Assembly: GCA_016788205.1 (NCBI GenBank)
Contig: JAEUTA010000023.1
Location: 62,001-126,000, forward strand
From: Flavobacteriales bacterium
GTDB lineage: Bacteria; Bacteroidota; Bacteroidia; Flavobacteriales_F; PHOS-HE28
Length of the DNA: 64,000 bases
Direction: 5' to 3'
Numbering within the stretch: the stretch's first letter is position 1; every line of letters begins with the position of its first letter. Under the pieces are notes generated by a model. That model was not told where the DNA came from and did no database searches. It saw only the letters and a program-made list of their open reading frames with translations. The translations under genes were made by a program, and so were the position numbers. Below, piece by piece: positions 7,522 through 16,554 of the stretch.

Positions 7522-8087
7522 GCGACGGCCTTCTTGCGCGCTTCTTTCAGCGCATCCTGCAGCACGGAGACCACACGTTTCGATTCGGCCTCGTTCAGCC
7601 CTTTGCCGAAGATCACCTTGCGGCCCAGATGTTCGAAACCGAGCCGCTCGCCGCCGATGTTCCAGAACGAATCGTTGAGCTGGTACTTGAACGATGTACG
7701 ATCGATGTTGAGCGCACCGAGCTTCTGGATGTTCTCGATGAAATAGGTGTTCGCCTTTCCGTAACCGAAGATGCTATCCTTCACAGTGAGCACACCGTCT
7801 TTCAAGCGCCATTGCTCGAAACCCTTCAAGCGCCAAAGAACGGCGCGACCCACCTTCACGGCGAAGTAGAGCCAGAAGGCGAGGAAGGCGAGCATGTACT
7901 GCCGAAGGGGTTCACTTTCGGGAAGCTTGGTGCGCGCATACATCATGTAGACACCTACAAGCACCCAGCAGACGAACCACGCGACGAGCAGCGCTTCCTT
8001 CTGCTTGGGAAGACGTGCGCTGATCACGACGCTCGTGCGCCCTTCGTTGCGGTCGATACTCACACGGTCACTGACGATCTCCATCAT
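7515..8087 (-). CDS. Membrane protein with two transmembrane helices, PH-like cytoplasmic domain possible
   Basis: The 190-residue protein has hydrophobic segments at about 32-50 and 65-85, flanked by a short N-terminal part and a beta-rich C-terminal part (WRLKDGVLTVKDSIFGYGKANTYFIENI...). The C-terminal layout, with FWNIGGERLGFEHLGRKVIFGKGL, looks like the bacterial PH-domain membrane proteins but is not a firm match. Its start overlaps the bshA stop by 4 bp (8084-8087), so it is translationally coupled to bshA and probably co-transcribed. The function is unknown. Confidence 0.6.
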   Translation of the reverse strand: MMEIVSDRVSIDRNEGRTSVVISARLPKQKEALLVAWFVCWVLVGVYMMYARTKLPESEPLRQYMLAFLAFWLYFAVKVGRAVLWRLKGFEQWRLKDGVLTVKDSIFGYGKANTYFIENIQKLGALNIDRTSFKYQLNDSFWNIGGERLGFEHLGRKVIFGKGLNEAESKRVVSVLQDALKEARKKAVAQ

Positions 8088-9214
8088 ACCTTCTCGGTCG
8101 CCACCACGCTTTCGTACAATTGTTCGTAAAGCGGCAGGATCTTCCCAAGATCGAAACTGCGCGCCTGCTCCAACGCACCGGAGCGATACCGTTGGTAAGT
8201 GGCTTCATCAGCGAGGATCGCAGCAGCATTGGCGGCCATCGCAGCGGTATCCCCCACGGGGCTCAGCATGCCGCTCACACCATGTATATTCACCTCGGGC
8301 AAGCCACCACTGTCGGTGGAAACCACCGGTACGCCGCAAGCCATCGCCTCCAATGCTGCAAGACCGAAACTCTCCGTTTCGCTCGTGAGGACGAAGAGAT
8401 CACAGCTGGCCATCACCTCTTCCGGGCGCGTCATCTTGCCCAAGAACTGGATCGCATGGCAGCTGTCCGCTTGGCGACACAGGGTCTCGATCTTCTGCCG
8501 CTCCGGTCCATCTCCGATCAACAATAGCCGAGCGGGGATCTTCTTGCGCAGCTCAACGAACATGCCCACCACATCCTGCACTCGCTTCACCGGACGGAAG
8601 TTGGACACATGCACCAGGAGACGCTCACCGTTCGGTGCATAGCGCGCGCGCAATTCAGCGTTCGGTGTGTGTTGGTATTGATCCACGCACACGAAGTTGG
8701 GGATCACCTGTACCTCGCGCTTCAGCGGAAAATGCGTGTAGGTATCCTGCTTCAGACTTTCGGAAACGGCCGTCACCGCGTTGCTACGTTCCATGCTGAA
8801 GGTGATCACCGGCTCGAAGCTCGGGTCACGGCCCACAAGCGTGATGTCGGTACCGTGAAGTGTTGTAACGAAAGGCAATCGCATCCCTTGTGCGGCGAGG
8901 ATCTTCTGCGCCATCCAGGCTGCGGAAGCGTGCGGAATGGCGTAGTGCACATGCAGCACATCCAGCCCCGCGAACTTGGCCACATCCACCAACTTACTGG
9001 TGAGCACGAGTTCGTAGGGTTGATAATCGAACAACGGATAATCGCTCACGCGCACCTCGTGGTAGAACACGTTCGGATGATCGCGCAGGCGCACTGGGCG
9101 GTCGTACGTGATGAAGTGGATGATGTGACCTTTCTCGGCGAGGGCCATGCCCAGTTCCGTGGCCACAACGCCACTACCGCCGAAGGTGGGATAACAGACT
9201 ATGCCGATGCGCAT
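8084..9214 (-). CDS. bshA: N-acetyl-alpha-D-glucosaminyl L-malate synthase BshA
   Basis: This GT4 glycosyltransferase makes GlcNAc-malate from UDP-GlcNAc and L-malate, the first step of bacillithiol synthesis. The start at 9214 (MRIGIVCYPTFGGSGVVATELG) gives 376 residues, normal for BshA; an upstream extension has no coding character. Family features are GGSG at 12-15, the HVHYAIPHA segment at about 95-103, the GT4 region ETESFGLAALEAMACGVPVV at about 280-300 and FRPVKR in the linker. A -7-like GATCTTTG lies 27 nt upstream (9249-9242). bshB and bshC are not in the window. Confidence 0.92.
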   Translation of the reverse strand: MRIGIVCYPTFGGSGVVATELGMALAEKGHIIHFITYDRPVRLRDHPNVFYHEVRVSDYPLFDYQPYELVLTSKLVDVAKFAGLDVLHVHYAIPHASAAWMAQKILAAQGMRLPFVTTLHGTDITLVGRDPSFEPVITFSMERSNAVTAVSESLKQDTYTHFPLKREVQVIPNFVCVDQYQHTPNAELRARYAPNGERLLVHVSNFRPVKRVQDVVGMFVELRKKIPARLLLIGDGPERQKIETLCRQADSCHAIQFLGKMTRPEEVMASCDLFVLTSETESFGLAALEAMACGVPVVSTDSGGLPEVNIHGVSGMLSPVGDTAAMAANAAAILADEATYQRYRSGALEQARSFDLGKILPLYEQLYESVVATEKV

Positions 9215-9319
9215 TCGGAGAGGTACCGCTCGTGAGGGGTGCAAAGATCGTGTGGGGTCGCTGGATAAGAGGCACCGGAACCACCCAAAGGCGACCAAGC
9301 CTTGCAATTCCACGAAGCC

Positions 9320-9712
9320 TTAGGAAGTCGCAACTGCCGGGTCATCGAACTCCACGTTCTCTGGAAGTTGAACGGCCATGTCGCCATGCACCTTCACCTG
9401 GCAGGCCAGTCGCCACTTCCCTTCCACTTCCTTGCTGTTGAAGAAAGGCAGCTCACGCTGAGCGATACGGCCACCTCCCTTCACGATGCGGCACTTGCAC
9501 ATCGCACATGCGCCCCTTCCTCCACAGGTCGATCGCAGCCGTATTCCCTCCCGCGCCAGTGTGTTCATGAGGGTATCGCCCCCGCTGACCTCCAACACCC
9601 GTGAGCGGTCCACCGTGATGCGGATGCGCGAATGGGTCGGCCCCTTGAGCATCCACCACGCCACCACTCCGATCAGTAGCGCGCAAGCAGCAGCGATGAA
9701 CACGATGGACAT
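9320..9712 (-). CDS. Membrane-anchored [2Fe-2S] ferredoxin (NqrF N-terminal type)
   Basis: The 130-residue protein has one N-terminal transmembrane helix (about 3-22) and a plant-type ferredoxin domain. The cluster ligands are C63, C69, C72 and C104 in a C-x5-C-x2-C...C arrangement; an extra cysteine is C74. The organisation matches the N-terminal part of NqrF (Na+-translocating NADH:quinone reductase subunit F) without its FAD/NADH part. It probably carries electrons at the inner membrane, with an unknown partner. It lies 105 nt upstream of bshA on the same strand. Confidence 0.8.
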   Translation of the reverse strand: MSIVFIAAACALLIGVVAWWMLKGPTHSRIRITVDRSRVLEVSGGDTLMNTLAREGIRLRSTCGGRGACAMCKCRIVKGGGRIAQRELPFFNSKEVEGKWRLACQVKVHGDMAVQLPENVEFDDPAVATS

Positions 9713-9784
9713 GGCACGATAAGGGTCAGGTTACGGACGTCCCTACCTTCGGAACCGCCAAGTTGGCTCAAAAAGACCGGAACG

Positions 9785-11143
9785 TTGTCCATCCGCCCAC
9801 CTCTCACCGCATTACCGACCGTCGGACGGCTTCTGGTAGCCGCTGCATCCCCGCTCCTGCTGAACATCGCCACCAGCTGCGGCACAACTACGCCGGTAGC
9901 GGCGGGGGATCCGGTGGAGTACTACCAGGAAAGCACACTGCGCTACGAGGACCGCGTATACAGTCCCACGGTCCATACGGTACAGCTCTTCAAGAAGGGT
10001 TTCGAGATGGCAGCTCCCATCACCGATCTGGAAACGCTGGATCCGCTGGTGTTGCGCTTCGACGATCTACAACCGAACATCGAGAACCTGAGCTATTCGG
10101 TCGTGCACTGCACCGCGGATTGGGCACCGAGCGACCTGATGCCGGGCCAGTACCTCAGCGGAGCATTGAGCGATTACATCCCCACGGGACGGCAGAGCTA
10201 CAATACGCTACAACCCTTCATCCACTACGAATTGGAGTTCCCCAACCAGCTGGTGCGTCTGTCCCGATCAGGCAACTACCTGCTGAAAGTGTATCGCGGC
10301 AGCGATGAAGAGGACTTGATCCTCACGCGACGCTTCATGGTAGCCGAGCAGAAGGTGATCGTGGATGCGCGCGTACTGGCCACCCGCGATGTGGACCTAC
10401 GCGACGCCGCGCAACAGGTGGACCTTACCATTCGCCACCCGGGCATGTACATCCAGGACCCGTTCGGTGATGTGCACGTGACGATCCTACAGAACATGCG
10501 GTGGGATGATGCACGCACCGGACTTCAACCCCGGTTCGTGCGCGACAATGAGCTGGTTTACGACTTCCCGCAGCAAGGACTGTTCATGGGTGCCAACGAG
10601 TATCGCAGCTTCGACCTGAAGAACCTGCGCTTCCTGACCCGCAGTGTGGCACGTATCACCCCAGGTGAAGGCAACGCCGTATACGACGCTTATCTGCTCC
10701 CCGAACAGAAGAGGAACATTCGCGTCTACGACAACCAGCGCGACATCAACGGCAAGTTCCTGGTGAAGAACGACATGGTCGACGGCGATCCGTTGGGTGC
10801 GGATTATGTGAACGTCCACTTCAGCCAGCCCATGCCTCAGGAGATCGGCGAGGAGCTCTTCGTGTACGGTGGCTTCAGCGACCTCCAGTGTCGCAAAGAG
10901 AACCGTATGACCTGGCACCCCGAAGAAAAGGCCTACAAAGCCACTGTATTCCTGAAACAGGGTTACTACGACTTCACCTATGCGGCCCTAGCGCGAGGTT
11001 CCTCCGTTCCAGACCTGACGCTTGTGGAAGGCTCGCACTACCAAACGGAGAACGACTATCTCGTACTCGTCTACCTGACCGACCATCAGCAGCGATGCGA
11101 TAGACTGGTGGGCATCCGTTTCGTGAACTCCGTGCGGGGATAG
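9785..11143 (+). CDS. DUF5103 lipoprotein, type IX secretion system plug protein
   Basis: DUF5103 proteins include the Plug that seals the periplasmic mouth of the SprA translocon in Flavobacterium. Here 452 residues begin at a TTG codon (9785); no nearby in-frame ATG gives a signal peptide. An N-terminal hydrophobic stretch (about 14-26) ends in ATSC, a plausible lipobox with lipid on C32. The mature part shows the family run from VEYYQESTLRYEDRVYSPTVHTVQL through LVRLSRSGNYLLKVY to CDRLVGIRF near the end. The upstream element TACCTTCG lies at 9744-9751. The T9SS cargo gene follows immediately. Confidence 0.82.
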   Translation: MSIRPPLTALPTVGRLLVAAASPLLLNIATSCGTTTPVAAGDPVEYYQESTLRYEDRVYSPTVHTVQLFKKGFEMAAPITDLETLDPLVLRFDDLQPNIENLSYSVVHCTADWAPSDLMPGQYLSGALSDYIPTGRQSYNTLQPFIHYELEFPNQLVRLSRSGNYLLKVYRGSDEEDLILTRRFMVAEQKVIVDARVLATRDVDLRDAAQQVDLTIRHPGMYIQDPFGDVHVTILQNMRWDDARTGLQPRFVRDNELVYDFPQQGLFMGANEYRSFDLKNLRFLTRSVARITPGEGNAVYDAYLLPEQKRNIRVYDNQRDINGKFLVKNDMVDGDPLGADYVNVHFSQPMPQEIGEELFVYGGFSDLQCRKENRMTWHPEEKAYKATVFLKQGYYDFTYAALARGSSVPDLTLVEGSHYQTENDYLVLVYLTDHQQRCDRLVGIRFVNSVRG

Positions 11144-11203
11144 GTCGATCGAACCTTATGCTACGCAACTTTGTCCTGCGCCAGAGCGTCATGTTGGTGG
11201 ACC

Positions 11204-13372
11204 ATGCGTACCGAAGCACCCCTTCCCGGGAAGATCCGTTCGGTGGGTCTTTGCATGACGCTACTGGGCATGTGCGTTGCGCAAGCCCAGATGCCCACGA
11301 AATGCCTGGAGCTGGAGCGCGTTCTGGCCGACGCCTGCAACAACGCCTGTAGCGGTGCACAAGAGGGAGAGAACGAGATGTTCCGCTTCGTTGTGGGGCC
11401 GTTACCCATCGCGTTGAGCGACCTTGAAGCCAGTTGGGCAACATCCAACCCCTTTCTCGGCTGGGTACAGAACGGCACCACCGCGAGCCTCACCGCCCAA
11501 CTCAACGCCACCATCACGAACTGTGGCTGGTTGGTGGAACCGGTGAACGGCATCATCCCGGCCGGTGCGCACGTGCTGGGCATCACGAGCACCAACATGT
11601 GCGTGGCTGGCAACTCCTTTGCCGGTATCAGCGATACGCTGCACGTCATCTTTCAAGAGATGGGCAATACACTGGGGCATTTCAAGAACACGAGCAACGG
11701 GAACAATGTGACGAACACCCCGACCGGGAATAATGACTACCGCCAATTCATCCTGTACGCCTTGAGCCAACAATGCGCGGACACCTTGGACTACAACACC
11801 CGGAACATGGTGAACCAGTACGGGACCTACGGCGGCTCTTATACCCAGAACGATGGATCCAGCCTTGTTTCCACCTGGCCTGGAGCGCCGGTGGTGAGTT
11901 ATGTGAACGATGGCTGTCAGGCTCCTTTCACGCCGCTGACAGTCACTATCATCACTGAACCTGAGCCGATGCCGTGCGGTGCTTCCACGACACTGAGCGC
12001 CACCGCCAACGGTAACGTGGCGGAAGTATTCTGGAGTGGCGGATCCGGGTCGTTCGGAACGCCAGCAAGCCCCACTTCCACCTACACCCTAGGCGGTACC
12101 GAGACGGAAAGCGCCACACTCTTCTTCTGTGCGGTAAGCGCCTGCGGCGATACGGTCTGCGACCAGGTCATACTGCTTGTGAACGGGTCACTTTCGTTGA
12201 GCATCCTGTCGGACGGTCCCACCACGTTCTGCACCGGGAGCAGTGTACTGCTTACGGCATCCGGGGGCGACAACTATACCTGGAGCACGGGCGAAAGCGG
12301 TAGCACCATATCGGCGAGCACCGGGGGGACCATTTCCGTGGCTTCCTCCAATGCTTGTGGTACATCGACCGCAGCGATCGAACTCACCGTCAACGACGCT
12401 CCTATCGGTACGATCGACGGCGAAGCCTCCATCTGCGAAGGATCAGAGAGCGTACTGGTGGCATCGGGCGGCGACACATACACCTGGAGTGACGGAACCG
12501 TGGGCGAAGAACTATCGATCCAAGCTTCGGGAACGTACAGTGTGACGGTATTCACCGAATGCGGCAGCGATGAGGCTTCCTTCACCGTTGGGGCAAGACC
12601 CGCCTTATCGCCCGCGTTCACGGTAGATGACACCAACGGCTGTGCACCGCTTTGTGTGTTCTTCACGGCGACCGATGCGCTCCTAGCCGAACTCACGTGG
12701 AGCTTCAGCGATGGCTCCACGGCCACCGGTGCGAACGTTGCCCATTGCTTTGGCCCTGGGGAGTTCGACGTGACGCTGACCGCGACACCAGGCCCCGGGG
12801 ACCAGCATTGCGCGGCAGATACCACGCTACTGGAGCTGATCGCGTCCTGGCCGGCACCCCAAGCGAGCTACACGGTAACTCCGGATGTGGTGAGCATGGA
12901 TGCCCCCTTGGCCACATTCACCAGCACCAGTAGCGACGCGGATTCATTGCACTGGGTGATCGGAACACCGGAAGGAACCGAGGCGAGTTCCACCGTGTTC
13001 CAATTCACTTTTCCATTCGCTGGCTGCTTTCCGATAAGCCTGGTGGCGAGCAATACGCAGGGCTGCATGGATGCTGTTCAAGGACAGCTCTGTGTGGAGG
13101 AACCCTTCGCGTTGTGGGTACCGAACAGCTTTTCACCGAACGGCGATGATATCAACGATGTCTTCGGCCCCATCACCAGTGTGCTTTCGCCCAAGTATTA
13201 CACCTTGTCCATCTATGACCGGTGGGGCATACCCTTCCACACCATGGACGACCATACCGCTGGATGGGACGGCGAGGGGGCTCCGGATGACGTGTACGTA
13301 TGGAAGTTGAAATTCACGGATCCCAGGGGTAACATGCACGAGCGAACGGGCCACGTGGTACTGATCCGCTGA
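11204..13372 (+). CDS. T9SS-exported protein with Ig/PKD-like repeats and type B (CHU_C) sorting domain
   Basis: The ATG at 11204 (MRTEAPLPGKIRSVGLCM) starts a signal peptide ending near AQAQ; 722 residues in total. Residues about 30-250 form an unrecognised N-terminal domain. Two related Ig-like repeats follow at about 330-400 and 403-465 (both contain SGGD-x-YTWS and end TV). A PKD-like domain reads WSFSDGSTATGANVAHCF at about 505-520. The last about 85 residues (WVPNSFSPNGDDINDVF ... YDRWG ... HVVLIR) are the gliding-motility-associated C-terminal domain that routes proteins through T9SS to the surface. Likely an adhesin-like surface protein; no enzyme motif is seen. Confidence 0.85.
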   Translation: MRTEAPLPGKIRSVGLCMTLLGMCVAQAQMPTKCLELERVLADACNNACSGAQEGENEMFRFVVGPLPIALSDLEASWATSNPFLGWVQNGTTASLTAQLNATITNCGWLVEPVNGIIPAGAHVLGITSTNMCVAGNSFAGISDTLHVIFQEMGNTLGHFKNTSNGNNVTNTPTGNNDYRQFILYALSQQCADTLDYNTRNMVNQYGTYGGSYTQNDGSSLVSTWPGAPVVSYVNDGCQAPFTPLTVTIITEPEPMPCGASTTLSATANGNVAEVFWSGGSGSFGTPASPTSTYTLGGTETESATLFFCAVSACGDTVCDQVILLVNGSLSLSILSDGPTTFCTGSSVLLTASGGDNYTWSTGESGSTISASTGGTISVASSNACGTSTAAIELTVNDAPIGTIDGEASICEGSESVLVASGGDTYTWSDGTVGEELSIQASGTYSVTVFTECGSDEASFTVGARPALSPAFTVDDTNGCAPLCVFFTATDALLAELTWSFSDGSTATGANVAHCFGPGEFDVTLTATPGPGDQHCAADTTLLELIASWPAPQASYTVTPDVVSMDAPLATFTSTSSDADSLHWVIGTPEGTEASSTVFQFTFPFAGCFPISLVASNTQGCMDAVQGQLCVEEPFALWVPNSFSPNGDDINDVFGPITSVLSPKYYTLSIYDRWGIPFHTMDDHTAGWDGEGAPDDVYVWKLKFTDPRGNMHERTGHVVLIR

Positions 13373-13490
13373 AGATCCCTTGCGGCCCGGGTTCAGTACC
13401 AAGCACTTCCGTGTTTACTACAACCGGTTGTTGATCCTTCACGAAGGGAGCCGGAACAGCGATCCGAGAGCGGTCGCACCTTCGGCCTCG

Positions 13491-13892
13491 ATGTCAGACC
13501 GTGCATTCACCCTACTCCTCGACCGCCTTCGTTCCATCGCAGCGCGCAAACAGCGTTTCAGCTACGACGTAAGAGGCAATTCTTATGTGACCTCCGACTT
13601 GGTTGCCGCTTATGCCGTACCGAGCGCAAAGGATGGACTGCCCGACCTGGAGACCGTTCTGCAGCATGCCCTGGATCATGACGCCGTGGTGAGCGGCCAG
13701 CGGCTACCCGATGGCCGCATGCTTTACTCCAGCTGTCGCCTGTTCACCGATGCACATAACGCCATCACGTTCGCCAAAGCCCATGGCCAGACCAGCGTTT
13801 ACAACTGGAACCGGTGGGCGGAGATGGCCGTCGGACTGGAGCCCACAGCAGCCCCCAGCACCAGCGCGGTACCGGTGCCTTCAGCGAATTGA
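13491..13892 (+). CDS. Hypothetical protein
   Basis: The start at 13491 (MSDRAFTLLLDRLRSIAARKQRF) gives 133 residues; an upstream extension is not supported. The sequence looks soluble, with an N-terminal amphipathic helix and a mixed middle (VSGQRLPDGRMLYSSCRLFTDAHNAITFAKAHGQTSVYNWNRW) reminiscent of small substrate-binding proteins, but no family is recognised. The final about 20 residues are Ala/Ser/Pro-rich. It stands between the T9SS cargo gene and the J-domain gene on the same strand, with short gaps. Confidence 0.55.
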   Translation: MSDRAFTLLLDRLRSIAARKQRFSYDVRGNSYVTSDLVAAYAVPSAKDGLPDLETVLQHALDHDAVVSGQRLPDGRMLYSSCRLFTDAHNAITFAKAHGQTSVYNWNRWAEMAVGLEPTAAPSTSAVPVPSAN

Positions 13893-13942
13893 TCCTTCTT
13901 CGCGCGTAAAACGCGAGCTTTGCGGCCCGTTAAGAAGGCCGC

Positions 13943-14404
13943 ATGTCCAGCAAGAAGATCCTCGATAGCCGCAAGCTCCTCGGTTCCAACGTGAAAACGG
14001 ACCTGAAGGAACTGAACAACCTGTACAAAGGGTTGATGAAGAAACATCATCCGGATCGTTTCCAGGACGAAGCCGAGCGGCACCAGGCGGAAGAGACGAG
14101 CAAGCACATCATCGATGCCTATCGTTTCCTGGTGAGCATCCATCCTGAGACGCATGCGACGAACAAAGAGGACTTCGAGCGCACGGCCAACACGAGCGTC
14201 ATCAGCGACTGGCGCTACAAAGCCATGACCTTGCACCTGATCTTCGGCGACGGCAGCGAGTACGAATACTTCGGTGTGCCGCAGAACGTGTACAACAAGT
14301 TCGTGAACAACAACGGCAACCTGCGCTTCGCACGCCGCCACATTCTTAGCGTATTCACCTACCGCCGCTTGAAAAAGACCAGCGAGGCTCCGAAAGAAGC
14401 TTAG
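13943..14404 (+). CDS. J-domain protein fused to KTSC domain
   Basis: The 153-residue protein has two parts. Residues about 5-62 are a J domain with the HPD motif at 36-38 (LMKKHHPDRF), the residues that stimulate DnaK ATPase. Residues about 85-142 match a KTSC domain: LIFGDGSEYEYFGVPQNVYNKFV, ending RRHILSVFTYRRL. It lacks the Gly/Phe and zinc regions of DnaJ, so it is a class C J protein. The KTSC domain binds an unknown partner, perhaps nucleic acid. GAGCTTTG (13915-13922), a promoter variant, is 20 nt upstream. It is convergent with the next gene, 4 nt apart. Confidence 0.8.
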   Translation: MSSKKILDSRKLLGSNVKTDLKELNNLYKGLMKKHHPDRFQDEAERHQAEETSKHIIDAYRFLVSIHPETHATNKEDFERTANTSVISDWRYKAMTLHLIFGDGSEYEYFGVPQNVYNKFVNNNGNLRFARRHILSVFTYRRLKKTSEAPKEA

Positions 14405-14408
14405 TCCA

Positions 14409-15464
14409 TCATTCCTTCACAACACGCACCTGTTCGGCACGGCGGGTGAAAAGGATGGTGTAGATGCCTGGAGGCATTTCCCCCATATCGAGCAACGCAT
14501 TGGCGCGCAAAGTGCCATGTGCTTGAAGCAGGCCGCGCGCATCGAGCACCATGAAAGGTTCGGCTCGCTGCAACGGCGGGTCGAAACGAACCAAGCCGCT
14601 TGTGGGGTTAGGCATGACACGTGTGGTGTAGGTGCGCCGCTCCATGATCGAGTTCGTACAATCCACGTCGGCCAATAACACCGTATTGGAACCCGCGTTC
14701 GGGATGCACACTCTGTTATGCACCGTGTCGAAATCGATGTCCGCCGGGTTGCTGAGCCCCGTGATGCCTGCGTTGACACCCGGTTGAGTGAAAGTGGGCT
14801 CGAAACGAGTGATGCGGGCCGGGCTCCACGACGCGATGAGGAAATTGCCGAGGCAATCGATCGTGACACCATCAATGCTGCCCACACCGCTATTGGCCAG
14901 CAGCGTAATGGCCGCACCCGTTACCCGATCATAAGCTTTGATGGGGGCATTGCTACCCCAGAACACCACCACAAGGCGCTCACCTGCGGGGTCCCAAACA
15001 ATGCCGTTAGGCGTACCGTTCGTGTTGGCTACAAGAACTTCGAACGTCGCGGCTACGGGATCCACCTTGTACACCTTGGCGCCACTGAACGCTGTGACAT
15101 AGATGAACTCTCCATCGGTGGTGATCCCGTTAAGGAACGATGCTCCCAGATCGAGGTCGAACACGAGGGTCGCATCGCCAAGTAAATACCCCTTTACACG
15201 TGATCCGGTGCAAACAAAGAGCGTATCGCCAAGGATTTCCAAGCCATACGGTGCGGATCCGACGTCAACGAACGTAGTAACATCACCTGCCTGGTCCTGA
15301 ACACGGATAAGGTCGTTCTGCGTATTGCTAACGAAGTACCTATCACTCACGGGATCGTGCTCCACGCTCTCCGGACCGTTATACTGGGCGGCACATGCGG
15401 TGGTGAGCAATATGCCCGCAATGGCCGAAAGGAACTCTTGCAAGCGGAGAAAGGCGTTATCCAT
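14409..15464 (-). CDS. Secreted SMP-30/NHL-like beta-propeller with T9SS type A sorting domain
   Basis: The start at 15464 (MDNAFLRLQEFLSAIAGILL) opens a signal peptide with cleavage near CAAQ; 351 residues. The mature part is a beta-propeller of the gluconolactonase/NHL kind, with repeated G-x-x-x-D-x-x-G-N/E-x-x-V/I segments (LNGITTDGEFIYVT, SIDGVTIDCLGNFLIAS). The C-terminal about 75 residues (RVMPNPTSGLVRFDPPL ... GIYTILFTRRAEQVRVVKE) are the type A T9SS sorting domain. Presumably an exported or surface protein; catalytic metal ligands of SMP-30 enzymes are not evident, so a binding role is more likely. Confidence 0.75.
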   Translation of the reverse strand: MDNAFLRLQEFLSAIAGILLTTACAAQYNGPESVEHDPVSDRYFVSNTQNDLIRVQDQAGDVTTFVDVGSAPYGLEILGDTLFVCTGSRVKGYLLGDATLVFDLDLGASFLNGITTDGEFIYVTAFSGAKVYKVDPVAATFEVLVANTNGTPNGIVWDPAGERLVVVFWGSNAPIKAYDRVTGAAITLLANSGVGSIDGVTIDCLGNFLIASWSPARITRFEPTFTQPGVNAGITGLSNPADIDFDTVHNRVCIPNAGSNTVLLADVDCTNSIMERRTYTTRVMPNPTSGLVRFDPPLQRAEPFMVLDARGLLQAHGTLRANALLDMGEMPPGIYTILFTRRAEQVRVVKE

Positions 15465-15690
15465 GGCGCGGCAAGGTATCGGGTGCCCCATACACCAAGC
15501 AAGTGTCCAGCACCAGGCTTTCCACAGCAGCCCGTGAGCAAGAACCCAGTGCCGTTGAGCGTTCCGAAAGACGAATACGACACCTTGTACCGGTATTCGG
15601 CCGTTCTTTCGGTAAGACGTATGGGGGTAGGAAGTGCTGGTCACTGAAAAGGCCCGTTAAGGGTCGTACTGGATAACAGATCTTTGTACC

Positions 15691-16077
15691 ATGAGCACCA
15701 CGGTAACGCAAGACATCCGCGTAACGGCCCGCAGCCGATACGAGGCCGTTCATAGCGACCCCAAGGTGGGTCGTTTCCTCTTCAGCTATCGGATCACCAT
15801 TGCCAACCATGGCAAGGACACGGTGCGCCTGAAGAGCCGTCATTGGATCATACGGGATAGTCTGGCCCCCACACGTGAGGTAGCAGGACCCGGCGTAGTG
15901 GGGGAAACACCTGTATTGCGCCCCGGAGAAGAGTTCACTTACAGCAGTGCCTGCGATCTGCGCAGCGGGCTGGGTTCCATGGCAGGTACCTACTGCATGC
16001 ATCGTATCAGCGATGACCACGAGTTCGACGTGGTGATCCCTGAGATCCAGTTGCGGTTCCCGTACACGGCGAACTGA
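15691..16077 (+). CDS. apaG: ApaG family protein
   Basis: The 128-residue beta-sandwich protein is recognised by the ApaG pattern: FLFSYRITIANHGKDTVRLKSRHWIIRD, GVVGETPVLRPGEEFTYSSACDLRSGLGSMAGTYCM. ApaG is linked in enterobacteria to Co2+/Mg2+ resistance and Ap4A metabolism; the biochemical role is not settled. The promoter variant GATCTTTG (15679-15686) ends 4 nt before the ATG. It is a single gene here, followed after 66 nt by a small hypothetical gene. Intergenic 15465-15690 holds only this promoter and the leader of the divergent propeller gene. Confidence 0.9.
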   Translation: MSTTVTQDIRVTARSRYEAVHSDPKVGRFLFSYRITIANHGKDTVRLKSRHWIIRDSLAPTREVAGPGVVGETPVLRPGEEFTYSSACDLRSGLGSMAGTYCMHRISDDHEFDVVIPEIQLRFPYTAN

Positions 16078-16143
16078 AGTGCTGTTAAAACCCGTGAACG
16101 GACCCACGGGCCGAACGCCCTTACGGCTAGTTTCGCGGCAGCC

Positions 16144-16470
16144 ATGAACGAGTCATTGGACCATCGCGACCGCTGTTCGCTCCGAAGTATGGCGCTTCGG
16201 CTGTTCACCGCACTAATGTGCGGCTGGCTCTTCATGGTACCCCAGGTCATGTATTCCGGTGCAGTGGTGGATCTGTGCGAGGAATATGGAACCAACACGC
16301 CACCGCTGATCGAAGAAGAGGAGGTGCATCAAACGGGTGTTCCACCTCGTTCCTTGCTGGCCTCCGGCCACGCACCGTGCGATCTGGATGAAGTGGAACT
16401 CCCGCATTGGGAGGAACTGCTCTTGCACACCTTGCACGGCGAGGTGCCCCATCCGCCCCCTTGGGCCTGA
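16144..16470 (+). CDS. Small hypothetical protein with one hydrophobic segment
   Basis: The 108-residue frame has a hydrophobic stretch at about 17-36 (LRLFTALMCGWLFMVPQVMY) that could be a signal anchor, then an acidic tail rich in Glu and His (EEEVHQTG, HGEVPHPPPW). No family is recognised. It lies 84 nt upstream of the SulP transporter on the same strand. The His/Glu tail might bind metal, but this is a guess. Confidence 0.45.
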   Translation: MNESLDHRDRCSLRSMALRLFTALMCGWLFMVPQVMYSGAVVDLCEEYGTNTPPLIEEEEVHQTGVPPRSLLASGHAPCDLDEVELPHWEELLLHTLHGEVPHPPPWA

Positions 16471-16554
16471 CGCACGGGCCGGGTCACTGTCCTGGCTTAT
16501 GGACGGATGATCGTCGTCCGGTATCGCGTCGTACACCACTTACCTTTTCGCTGT

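Noticed and set aside
13922..13943. GGCC...GGCC stem before the J-domain gene as a riboswitch or attenuator
   Set aside because: Only 4 bp of stem with a 10-nt loop; too weak.
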